Assembly: GCA_035653595.1 (NCBI GenBank)
Contig: DASRBO010000081.1
Coordinates: 1 to 10,694 of the forward strand
Direction of reading: 5' to 3'
DNA length: 10,694 bases
Source of the DNA: DASRBO01 sp035653595
GTDB lineage: Bacteria; Actinomycetota; Acidimicrobiia; Acidimicrobiales; JAJPHE01
Of the stretch, positions 1 to 6,763 are shown piece by piece. How positions within the stretch are numbered: the stretch's first letter is position 1; every line of letters starts with the position of its first letter. The position numbers and the translations under genes are program-made. The notes under the pieces were generated by a model. That model did not search any database and had not been told where the DNA came from. It saw only the letters and a list, made by a program, of their open reading frames with translations.

Positions 1-1250
1 ACGGGGGAGGCGGCCACCGCCTCCAGCAGGACGGCCCAGCGGTCGGGGGGCACGTCGGGGGCCATCGCCGCCGAGGCGGCCTCGGCCAGCTTGACGGCCA
101 GTTCGGCGGGGAAGCGGATGCCGGGGTCGGGCGGGCGGCCCGACAGCCGCAGGGCCCGGACCACCCGGTTGCCCTCGAGGTTCGACTCGATCTCGCCGAC
201 CCAGGACTGGCGGCGCTCCTCCACCCGGCGTTCGAGGGCCTCGCGCAGGGAACGGGCGAGGAGCCTGGTCTCGTCGTCCCGCGCCGCCTGGTCGGCGCCG
301 GTGACCACCGAGCGCAGATCGCGCAGGCCGATCTCGTCCACCATCGCCGCCGCCGCCTCGGCCCGGTCCCTCCACGCCGCCGCCCGCACCAGCGGCAGGA
401 TCTCCTCGGCCATGGCCAGCAGGGGAGCCGGATCGATCTCCGGTCGGCCCTCGGCCTTGGCCTTGTCGGTCTCCGCCGCCAGGGCCTGGCGCACCGCCGG
501 TATGCCGCCCCGCAGGACCTGTTCGGCGACCGGGCGCTGCTCGGGCGACAGGGAGGCCAGCACGGCGTCGCGATGGGTCGTCTTGGGCACCAGACGCTTG
601 GGCGCCTGGCGCTCGGAAGACTCCTCGCCCTCGGCTCTCGACGGCGGCCGCCGCCCGCCCTCCGGTCCGCGCCCGGGGGCGGCACCCCGGCGCTGATCGG
701 GGCGGCGCCCCTCGCCCGCCCCGGGCCGGGGCGGACGCCCCTCCGGTCCGGGCCGCGGAGGCCTTCGCTCGCCTTCGGTCGTCCCTGGCCGGCGCTGACG
801 GTCGGTGCCGTCCTCCCGAGGCGCCCTCGGCTCGCCCCGCCGTGCCGTCCGCTCGCCCTCCGGGCGCTCCTGGCGGGGTCGGCGGCCGGCCCGGTCGGGC
901 CGATCGGTCCGGCCCCCCGGCTCGCCCCTGCCTTCGCCCGGCCTCGGCCGCCGGCCGGGCGAGCGGGGCTGCAGGGAGGTCGTGACCCCACCGACGTCGG
1001 CCCGGGGCGGCCCCAGCAGCTGGATGGTCTCCGGGCCGGGCTTCTTCTGCCGGGGCGGCACCACCGACAGGATGGTGATGCCGTCGACCTCCATCTCCGC
1101 CTCGGCCCGCATGACGTCGCCCACCTTGGCCCCCTCGTAGAGGACCTTGGCATCGACGACCCCTTTGGGCTCGCGGGCTCCGGCCTTCCGCCAGGTGAAG
1201 GTTCCGTCAGCCCTCTCGCTGGTGAGCTCGACGTCGAGGCGGTGCGGCAT
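1..1250 (-). CDS. Unrecognised protein: small N-terminal domain, R/P/G-rich linker, helical C-terminal part (3' end off window)
   Basis: An open frame runs on the minus strand from ATG at 1250 to the left edge without a stop, about 416 residues, so the C-terminus is missing. Residues 1 to about 70 start MPHRLDVELTSERADGTFTW and look like a compact beta-rich domain, possibly OB-like. Residues about 75-215 are a low-complexity linker of Arg, Pro, Gly and Glu, with repeats such as RPPRPGPEGRPPRPG. From about residue 220 (KRLVPKTTHRD) the protein turns into Ala/Glu/Arg-rich amphipathic helices. I do not recognise the family. The basic linker would suit nucleic-acid binding, but that is inference. 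ATG 1250 is preferred over GTG 1259 because a TACTTT -10 box lies nine bases upstream of it and there is no clear Shine-Dalgarno. The gene is divergent from the HD-GYP gene. Overlapping plus-strand frames have no recognisable protein content. Confidence 0.8.
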   Translation of the reverse strand, partial: MPHRLDVELTSERADGTFTWRKAGAREPKGVVDAKVLYEGAKVGDVMRAEAEMEVDGITILSVVPPRQKKPGPETIQLLGPPRADVGGVTTSLQPRSPGRRPRPGEGRGEPGGRTDRPDRAGRRPRQERPEGERTARRGEPRAPREDGTDRQRRPGTTEGERRPPRPGPEGRPPRPGAGEGRRPDQRRGAAPGRGPEGGRRPPSRAEGEESSERQAPKRLVPKTTHRDAVLASLSPEQRPVAEQVLRGGIPAVRQALAAETDKAKAEGRPEIDPAPLLAMAEEILPLVRAAAWRDRAEAAAAMVDEIGLRDLRSVVTGADQAARDDETRLLARSLREALERRVEERRQSWVGEIESNLEGNRVVRALRLSGRPPDPGIRFPAELAVKLAEAASAAMAPDVPPDRWAVLLEAVAASP

Positions 1251-1560
1251 GAGCAGCACAAAGTATCCGTTCGCCGCCCGGCGTCCTCAGGAGAGGCCCA
1301 GCCAGGCTGCCGGTGCGGTCTCAGCCGTTCTCCCCCAGCCGCCGATAATCTTCGTTATGTAAAGTTAGTGTGGCTGTCCGCCTGGACGGCCGGAGAGGCC
1401 TCCTCGCCCCTGCCAGGCCCAGACCACGCACCGTCGCCGGACTGCTAGTGGTCGCCAGCGGCACCGGTGGGCCGGCGCCGTAGTCATTTGCGCCCACGAA
1501 TGACCCACTTGGTCCATGGTCACGGGCGGCGCCGGGTGCAATAGTCAGGGCCAGATAAAC
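1251..1560. other. Divergent intergenic region with AT-rich island and inverted repeats
   Basis: These roughly 310 bases separate two divergent genes, and I see no convincing coding sequence. An unusually AT-rich stretch at about 1344-1366 contains ATAA-N6-TTAT (1345-1348 and 1355-1358) and stands out sharply from the GC-rich surroundings. A second repeat, GTCATT-N10-AATGAC, has perfect six-base arms at 1483-1488 and 1499-1504. It overlaps a cluster of GACC/GGTC half-sites at 1501-1522. A weak extended -10-like TGCAATAGT lies at 1537-1545, just before the preferred start of the HD-GYP gene. A regulatory role is inferred from position and symmetry. Confidence 0.5.
1260..1265 (-). promoter_or_regulatory. 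-10 box (TACTTT) for the left-edge gene, near-leaderless
   Basis: Read on the minus strand, TACTTT matches the actinobacterial TANNNT -10 pattern and ends nine bases before ATG 1250. Transcription starting about seven bases downstream would give a leader of only two or three bases. No convincing -35 is visible at 17-18 bases. The call rests on the -10 and its position only. Confidence 0.4.
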
Positions 1561-3057
1561 ATGCAGAGCGGGACGGATCGAACGGCGCCCGAGTCCGGGC
1601 GGTGGGCGTCGAGGAACGTGCTCGGCCTGGCGGTGCAGGCCCTCGCCTACGCCATACCGATCGGGGCGGCGGTGATGGTCTCGGCCGTGGTCAGCCGCAG
1701 CCTCGGGCGCCCCCACGGATGGGGCCAGCGGATCGGCGAATGGGCGCTCCTGCTGACCTGCTCCAGCGCCGCCCTGGTGACGGTGGACCGTCTCTCCCGG
1801 CGGCTGCTGCCCCTCGCCGCCCTCCTCAAGCTGTCCCTGGTCTTCCCCGACCGCGCGCCGCGCCGGCTGGCCGTGGCCCACCGGGCCGGCACGGTGCGCA
1901 ACCTGCACGCCCGCATCGAGGCGGCCAAGCGGGAGGGCATCTTCCGCGAGCCGGCCCAGGCGGCGGTGGCGATCCTCGAGCTGGTCGGTGCCCTGCACGC
2001 CCACGACCGGCGGACCCGGGGGCACTCGGAGCGGGTCAGGGCCCTCACCGACCTGCTGGCGACCGAGCTGCGCCTCGACCCCGACGACCAGGACCGGCTC
2101 CGGTGGGCCGCCCTCCTCCACGACGTGGGCAAGATCCACGTCCCCGCCCGCATCCTCAACAAGCCCGGGGCACTGAGCCCCCCCGAGTGGAGCGCCATCC
2201 ACCGCCACCCCCTGGAGGGGGCCAAGCTGGCCGCTCCCCTGATGTCCTGGCTGGGCTCGTGGGCCGAGGCCATCGCCCACCACCACGAGCGCTACGACGG
2301 CACCGGCTACCCCCGCGGGCTACAGGGCGACCAGATCAGCTACGCCGGCCGGATCGTGGCCGTAGCCGACGCCTTCGAGGTGATGACCGCCGCCCGCAGC
2401 TACAAGCGCCCCATATCGGCCGCCGCCGCCCGCCAGGAGCTCACCAGGATGGCGGGCACCCAGTTCGACCCGGCCATCGTTCGGGCCTTCCTCGCCATCT
2501 CCATCGGCCGGCTGCGCCTGGCGGTCGGTCCGCTGTCGTGGCTGGCCCAGGCGCCCGTGGTCGGTTGGCTGCCTCACGCCGCCGAGGGCGTGGCCGCCGC
2601 CGGCACCCAGGCCGCCGGCGTGGTGGGGGCGGCCGCCGGGGTCTCCCTGGCCGTCACCGGCGGCACGCCGGGGCTGGCGACCCCGCCGCCATCGGTCTCC
2701 CCGCCGCCGCCGGCCGCCACCCAGACGGTCCCGCGGGCCAACCCCAGCGGCGCGGGACCGGGCACGGCGGTCGCCCAGCACAGCACCCTGCCTGCCACCG
2801 CGCACCCGACGGCGGTCACCACCACGACCACCCGGCCGGGCAAGGGCAACGGTGCCGGCAACGGCAAGTCCGGTCCCAGCGCCGGCAACGGGGCCAACAG
2901 CGGCGGGACCAGGACCACCGGCGGTGCCACCACCTCCACGACGCTCCACGGGGGCGGCCCGCCCAGTGGGCACGGACACAACACCGGCCCGACCACCAGG
3001 TCGAGCACCGGCAACGGTCGCCAGAGCCTCGACCACACCAGCCCACACGTCGGCTGA
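1561..3057 (+). CDS. Membrane-associated HD-GYP domain protein with long disordered tail
   Basis: Probable cyclic-di-GMP phosphodiesterase or related HD-type phosphohydrolase, 498 residues from ATG 1561. Residues about 20-45 and 61-75 are hydrophobic and look like membrane segments, with a further hydrophobic patch at 82-95. The catalytic domain covers about 140-300. It has GHSERV (His155), the HD pair in LLHDVGK (His187, Asp188), HHHERYDGTGYP around 240-251 with the GYP signature intact at 249-251, and IVAVADAFEVMT. A third hydrophobic, Ala/Gly/Val-rich stretch lies at about 343-370. The tail from about 372 to the end is a Pro/Thr/Gly/Asn/Ser-rich low-complexity region. Metal ligands appear conserved, so activity is plausible, but substrate is not shown. 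An in-frame ATG at 1516 would add 15 residues of poor quality and sits inside an inverted-repeat cluster, so 1561 is preferred. No clear Shine-Dalgarno is seen at either start. Confidence 0.88.
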   Translation: MQSGTDRTAPESGRWASRNVLGLAVQALAYAIPIGAAVMVSAVVSRSLGRPHGWGQRIGEWALLLTCSSAALVTVDRLSRRLLPLAALLKLSLVFPDRAPRRLAVAHRAGTVRNLHARIEAAKREGIFREPAQAAVAILELVGALHAHDRRTRGHSERVRALTDLLATELRLDPDDQDRLRWAALLHDVGKIHVPARILNKPGALSPPEWSAIHRHPLEGAKLAAPLMSWLGSWAEAIAHHHERYDGTGYPRGLQGDQISYAGRIVAVADAFEVMTAARSYKRPISAAAARQELTRMAGTQFDPAIVRAFLAISIGRLRLAVGPLSWLAQAPVVGWLPHAAEGVAAAGTQAAGVVGAAAGVSLAVTGGTPGLATPPPSVSPPPPAATQTVPRANPSGAGPGTAVAQHSTLPATAHPTAVTTTTTRPGKGNGAGNGKSGPSAGNGANSGGTRTTGGATTSTTLHGGGPPSGHGHNTGPTTRSSTGNGRQSLDHTSPHVG

Positions 3058-3085
3058 CGCCGGCCGGCGTGAAGACCACCCGGCG

Positions 3086-3114
3086 TAGACTGACGGGCTC
3101 AACACCGAGGAGGT
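3086..3114 (+). promoter_or_regulatory. -10 box (TAGACT) and ribosome binding site for the aldolase-family gene
   Basis: TAGACT at 3086-3091 fits the TANNNT -10 pattern, but no good -35 is visible. A strong Shine-Dalgarno, GAGGAGGT at 3107-3114, lies seven bases before GTG 3122 and fixes that start. A transcript beginning near 3098 would have a leader of about 25 bases. The gene could also be read through from the HD-GYP gene 64 bases upstream. Confidence 0.5.
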
Positions 3115-3121
3115 CGTACCC

Positions 3122-3883
3122 GTGGCCGAGCTGCGCCTGGCATTGCCCCCCACCTTCGAGTCGCCGGCCGAGGAGCGGCTCCACCGCAAGCAGCGCCTGG
3201 CGGCGGCCTTCCGGCTGTTCTCCCGCTTCGGCTTCGACGAGGGAGTAGCCGGCCACATCACGGCGCGGGATCCGGAGTTCCCGGAGCGGTTCTGGGTCAA
3301 CCCCTTCGGCATGCACTTCGGCCACATCCGGGTGTCGGATCTCATCTGCGTCGACGAGCACGGGACGGTCGTCGAGGGAGACCGGCCGGTCAACACCGCC
3401 GCTTTCGCCATCCACTCCCAGGTGCACGCCGCCCGGCCCGACGTGGTCGCCGCCGCCCATGCCCACTCCGTGTACGGCAAGACGTGGTCGAGCCTCGGCC
3501 GGCTGCTCGATCCGATCACCCAGGACGTGTGCGCCTTCCACGGGGACCACGCCCTCTTCGACGACTACACCGGGGTGGTGCTCGACACCGAGGAGGGCAA
3601 GCGCATCGCCCACGCCCTCGGTGAGGCCAAGGCGGTGATCCTGCGCAACCACGGGCTGCTCACCGTGGGCCACTCGGTGGACGAGGCGGCCTGGTGGTTC
3701 ATCACCATGGAGCGCTCCTGCCAGGCCCAGCTGATGGCCGAGGCCGCCGGCAAGCCGATCCTGATCGAGGAGGCCAACGCCACCCTGACCCAGACCCAGG
3801 TCGGCTCCCACATCGCCGGCTGGTTCAGCTTCCAGCCCCTCTACGACCGCATCGTGCGGGAGCAGCCCGACCTCCTCGAGTAG
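3122..3883 (+). CDS. Class II aldolase/adducin family protein
   Basis: A 253-residue protein, the usual length for the class II aldolase/adducin fold, whose members include zinc-dependent sugar-phosphate aldolases, epimerases and decarboxylases. The metal ligands expected for the family are present: His113 and His115 in AAAHAHSVYGK, and His177 in LRNHGLLTVG. The early GVAGHITARDPE motif (about residues 41-52) and FWVNPFGMHFGHI are typical of the branch annotated only as class II aldolase/adducin proteins, not of FucA or AraD proper. Substrate therefore cannot be assigned. The GTG start is supported by the strong Shine-Dalgarno at 3107-3114. The next gene has its own promoter after a 135-base gap, so a shared pathway with the flavin oxidoreductase is possible but not shown. 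Confidence 0.9.
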   Translation: MAELRLALPPTFESPAEERLHRKQRLAAAFRLFSRFGFDEGVAGHITARDPEFPERFWVNPFGMHFGHIRVSDLICVDEHGTVVEGDRPVNTAAFAIHSQVHAARPDVVAAAHAHSVYGKTWSSLGRLLDPITQDVCAFHGDHALFDDYTGVVLDTEEGKRIAHALGEAKAVILRNHGLLTVGHSVDEAAWWFITMERSCQAQLMAEAAGKPILIEEANATLTQTQVGSHIAGWFSFQPLYDRIVREQPDLLE

Positions 3884-3927
3884 GGCCGCCAGGGGCGGAA
3901 CGCCGCCGCCGATTCCCGATTCCTCTC

Positions 3928-3952
3928 GCCGACACGGGCCCTGTTCGTCGGC
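3928..3952 (+). terminator. Weak hairpin after the aldolase-family gene
   Basis: GCCGAC at 3928-3933 pairs with GTCGGC at 3947-3952 around a 13-base loop, 44 bases after the stop codon. There is no following T run, and six base pairs is short for this GC content. This is only a candidate transcription end. Confidence 0.25.
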
Positions 3953-3983
3953 CCGCTGCCCTCCCCCGCCGGGCAGGAAGAAA

Positions 3984-4010
3984 TTGACTGCGCGGTCAAG
4001 GCGGTATAAG
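3984..4010 (+). promoter_or_regulatory. Promoter with overlapping TetR-like palindrome for the flavin oxidoreductase gene
   Basis: TTGACT (3984-3989) and TATAAG (4005-4010) form a -35/-10 pair with a 15-base spacer, slightly short. The -10 ends eight bases before ATG 4019, so the transcript should start at or within a few bases of the ATG. The palindrome TTGACTGCGCGGTCAA (3984-3999) has five-base perfect arms and a GCGC centre, and pairs at 14 of 16 positions. It covers the -35 and most of the spacer, a position suited to repression. Its form resembles TetR-family operators, but no TetR gene is in the window. Confidence 0.6.
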
Positions 4011-4018
4011 CACGCGGA

Positions 4019-5206
4019 ATGGACTGGCCCCTGCGCTTCGGCATCTTCATGGCCCCGTTCCACCCCTCGGGGCAGAACCCGACGCTGGCGCTGGAGCGCG
4101 ACCTCGAGCTGGTGGTCCGCCTCGACCAGCTCGGCTACGACGAGGCCTGGTTCGGCGAACACCACTCGGCCGGCTACGAGATCATCGCCTCCCCCGAGGT
4201 GTTCATCGCCGCCGTCGCCCAGCGCACCAAGAACATCCGCCTGGGCACCGGGGTGAGCTCCCTCCCCTACCACCACCCCCTGATGCTGGCCGACCGCATG
4301 GTGCTGCTCGACCACCTCACCCGGGGCCGGGTCATGCTGGGAGTCGGCCCCGGCGCCCTGCCGTCGGACGCCTTCATGATGGGCATCGACCCCATGCGTC
4401 AGCGGGAGATGATGGAGCAGTCCCTCGAGGCCATCCTCGCCCTGCTGGAGTCGGCCGAGCCGGTGAACCGCCAGACCGACTGGTTCACCCTGCGCGACGC
4501 CCGCCTCCAGCTGCGCCCCTACACCCACCCCCCCTTCGAGGTGGCAGTGGCCGCCCAGGTCTCCCCGTCCGGTCCCCGGGCCGCCGGGCGCTTCGGTCTC
4601 TCCCTGCTCTCCCTGGGGGCGACCTCCACCGGCGGCTTCGACGTCCTCGGGGCCCACTGGGGGGTCATGGAGGAGCGGGCGGCCGAGTTCGGCACCACCG
4701 TCGAGCGGGCCCGGTGGCGGCTGGTCGGACCCATGCACATCGCCCCCACCGAGGAGCAGGCCCGGGCCGAGGTGGCCTACGGCCTGGCCGACTGGATCGA
4801 CTACTTCCACCGGGTGGCCGCCCTGCCGCTCGCCCCCGAAACCGACGACCCCGACCAGCTGGTCGACGCCATCAACGGCTCGGGCCTGGCGGTGATCGGG
4901 ACCCCGGACATGGCCATTGCCCAGATCCAGCGCCTCATCGACCAGTCCGGCGGGTTCGGGACCTACCTGTTCATGGCCCACGACTGGGCCGACCGCCGGG
5001 CCACCCTCGCCTCCTACGAGCTGTTCGCCAAGGAGGTCATGCCGCTGTTCCAGGGCTCGGCCATCTCGACCGTGGCCTCCCGCGACTGGGCGGCGGCCAA
5101 CCGGCCCGAGTTCATCGGGGCGGCCACCGGGGCGGTCATGAAGGCGGTCCAGGACCACCACGCCGAAAGGGCCAAGGCCGACACCGTCCAACCGGGCGCC
5201 GACTGA
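4019..5206 (+). CDS. LLM-class flavin-dependent oxidoreductase (luciferase-like monooxygenase family)
   Basis: A 395-residue protein of the bacterial luciferase-like, TIM-barrel family, which uses reduced FMN (or F420 in some branches) to oxidise small organic substrates. The N-terminus MDWPLRFGIFMAPFHPSGQN leads into the first strand. GYDEAWFGEHHSAGYEIIASPEVFIAA, IRLGTGVSSLPYHHPLMLADRMVLLDHLTRGRV and GVGPGALPSDAFMMGID are hallmark blocks. GLAVIGTPDMAIAQIQRLI near residue 290-310 is the typical late barrel segment. From memory this branch is often labelled limonene 1,2-monooxygenase-like, but the substrate is not established by sequence. The start is set by the promoter eight bases upstream; there is no Shine-Dalgarno, which fits a near-leaderless message. 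The gene ends 33 bases from the convergent gcvPB. Confidence 0.9.
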   Translation: MDWPLRFGIFMAPFHPSGQNPTLALERDLELVVRLDQLGYDEAWFGEHHSAGYEIIASPEVFIAAVAQRTKNIRLGTGVSSLPYHHPLMLADRMVLLDHLTRGRVMLGVGPGALPSDAFMMGIDPMRQREMMEQSLEAILALLESAEPVNRQTDWFTLRDARLQLRPYTHPPFEVAVAAQVSPSGPRAAGRFGLSLLSLGATSTGGFDVLGAHWGVMEERAAEFGTTVERARWRLVGPMHIAPTEEQARAEVAYGLADWIDYFHRVAALPLAPETDDPDQLVDAINGSGLAVIGTPDMAIAQIQRLIDQSGGFGTYLFMAHDWADRRATLASYELFAKEVMPLFQGSAISTVASRDWAAANRPEFIGAATGAVMKAVQDHHAERAKADTVQPGAD

Positions 5207-5217
5207 GCTCCCTCTCG

Positions 5218-5237
5218 TCGCCGCCCGGCCGCGGCGA
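5218..5237. terminator. Hairpin between convergent genes
   Basis: TCGCCGC (5218-5224) pairs perfectly with GCGGCGA (5231-5237) around a six-base loop. It occupies the 33-base gap between the stop codons of the flavin oxidoreductase and gcvPB genes. It lacks T runs on either side, but its position suits a shared bidirectional terminator. Confidence 0.5.
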
Positions 5238-5239
5238 GG

Positions 5240-6763
5240 TCAGCCCGGGCGGCCGTCCCAGGTGGGGATCAGGTGGCGGGCGGCCCTGGCCTCGTCGACC
5301 CGACCGACCGGCGTCGTGCGGGGGGCGGCGGTAGCCGCCTCGAGCCCGCCCGGCCCGGCCGCCTCGGCGGCGATGCGCTCCAGCGCCTGGGCCAGGGCCT
5401 CGAGGGTCTGGGGGCTCTCGGTCTCGGTGGGCTCGATCATGAGGGCCTCGGCCACGATCAGCGGGAAGTAGACCGTGGGCGAGTGGAAGCCCTCCTCGAG
5501 GAGGCGCTTGGCCACGTCGAGGGCCCGCAGGCCGGTGTCCTTCTTGAGCGTGCTGGTGGACGCCACGAACTCGTGCATGCTGGGCCGGTCGAACGGGATG
5601 TCGTACAGGCCGCGGAGGCGGTGGCGCAGCCAGTTGGAGTTGAGCACGGCGGCATCGGCCACCCGGCGCAGGCCGTCGCCGCCGTTGGCGAGGATGTAGG
5701 CGTAGGCCCGGGCCAGCACCAGGGCGTTGCCGTGCCAGGTGTGGATCCGGCCGATGGAGCGCTCGGGCATCGCCCAGTCGTAGCGGCCGTCGGGGCCGAG
5801 CACCGGGCGGGGCCCGGGCAGGAACGGCACCAGCCGGGGCGACACCGCCACCGGCCCCGCCCCCGGCCCTCCCCCGCCGTGGGGGGTGGCGAAGGTCTTG
5901 TGCAGGTTCATGTGCACGATGTCGAAGCCCATGTCCCCCGGCCGGGTCACCCCGAGGATGGCATTGAGGTTGGCCCCGTCGTAGTAGAGGAGGCCGCCCA
6001 CCTGGTGCACGGCGGCGGCGATCTCCACGATGTCCTCCTCGAACAGGCCGAGGGTGTTGGGGTTGGTGAGCATGATGCCGGCCACGTCGGTGTCGAGCAC
6101 CGAGGCCAGGGTGGCGAGGTCGACACAGCCGCGGTCGTCGGACGCGACGGTGGTCACCTCGTAGCCGCCCAGGGTCACCGACGCCGGGTTGGTGCCATGG
6201 GCCGAGTCGGGGATGATGACGCGGCTGCGGGCCTCGCCCCTGGCGTCGTGCCAGGCCCGCATCAGCAGCAGCCCGGTCAACTCTCCGGCGGCCCCGGCGG
6301 CCGGCTGCAGGGTGGCGGCGGCCATCCCGGTGATCTCGCACAGGGCGGCCTCGAGGCCGGCCAGCAGCTCCAGCCACCCCTGGGTGGCCGAGGCCGGCGC
6401 GGCGGGGTGGATGCCGGCCAGGCCGGGCAGGGCGGCGACCTGGTCGCAGACCTTGGGGTTGTACTTCATGGTGCACGAGCCGAGCGGGTAGGCGCCCAGA
6501 TCCACCGAGTACTGGCGGTGGGACAGGCGGGTGAAGTGCGCCACCAGGTCCCGCTCGGACACCTCGGCCACCTCCACCGGCTCGGACCGGAGGTGCTCGC
6601 CCGGCACCAGTTCCTCGGCGCTCCAGGCCGGCATGTCGGTGGTGCGGAACGACGCCGACCGCCGGCCCGGCACCGAAAGCTCGAACAGGGTCGGCTCCTC
6701 GTGTCGGCCCAGCAGGGGGGCACTGGCCGCCCGCCCCGCCCCGGCCCGCTCGTTGGCGGCCAT
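5240..6763 (-). CDS. gcvPB: Glycine dehydrogenase (decarboxylating), subunit 2 (P-protein beta)
   Basis: The PLP-binding half of glycine decarboxylase, 507 residues. With GcvPA it decarboxylates glycine and passes the aminomethyl group to the lipoyl arm of GcvH. Diagnostic blocks are YPLGSCTMKYNPK (about 92-104), IIPDSAHGTNPAS, YYDGANLNAI and NLHKTFATPHGGGGPGAGPV, in which Lys289 is the predicted PLP Schiff-base lysine. TWHGNALVLARAYAYI and FHSPTVYFPLIVAEALMIEPTE near the C-terminus are also typical. Its ATG overlaps the gcvPA stop by one base (TGATG), implying translational coupling and equal subunit dosage. An upstream in-frame extension into gcvPA exists but is only open frame. Length and motifs are full, with no sign of damage. 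Confidence 0.96.
   Translation of the reverse strand: MAANERAGAGRAASAPLLGRHEEPTLFELSVPGRRSASFRTTDMPAWSAEELVPGEHLRSEPVEVAEVSERDLVAHFTRLSHRQYSVDLGAYPLGSCTMKYNPKVCDQVAALPGLAGIHPAAPASATQGWLELLAGLEAALCEITGMAAATLQPAAGAAGELTGLLLMRAWHDARGEARSRVIIPDSAHGTNPASVTLGGYEVTTVASDDRGCVDLATLASVLDTDVAGIMLTNPNTLGLFEEDIVEIAAAVHQVGGLLYYDGANLNAILGVTRPGDMGFDIVHMNLHKTFATPHGGGGPGAGPVAVSPRLVPFLPGPRPVLGPDGRYDWAMPERSIGRIHTWHGNALVLARAYAYILANGGDGLRRVADAAVLNSNWLRHRLRGLYDIPFDRPSMHEFVASTSTLKKDTGLRALDVAKRLLEEGFHSPTVYFPLIVAEALMIEPTETESPQTLEALAQALERIAAEAAGPGGLEAATAAPRTTPVGRVDEARAARHLIPTWDGRPG

Noticed and set aside
573..1448. Plus-strand frames opposite the left-edge gene
   Set aside because: They translate to Arg/Pro/Ala-rich sequence, while the minus frame has an ordered N-terminal domain and an open frame across the whole region.
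1602..3248. Plus-strand frame of 548 codons overlapping the HD-GYP gene
   Set aside because: Same strand but another frame, rich in Pro/Arg/Gly; the HD-GYP motifs belong to the other frame.
2816..5191. Minus-strand open frame of 791 codons opposite the HD-GYP tail, aldolase and oxidoreductase genes
   Set aside because: It lies antisense to two genes with clear family motifs, and its translation is Gly/Val/Gln/His-rich low-complexity sequence of the kind GC-rich antisense frames produce.
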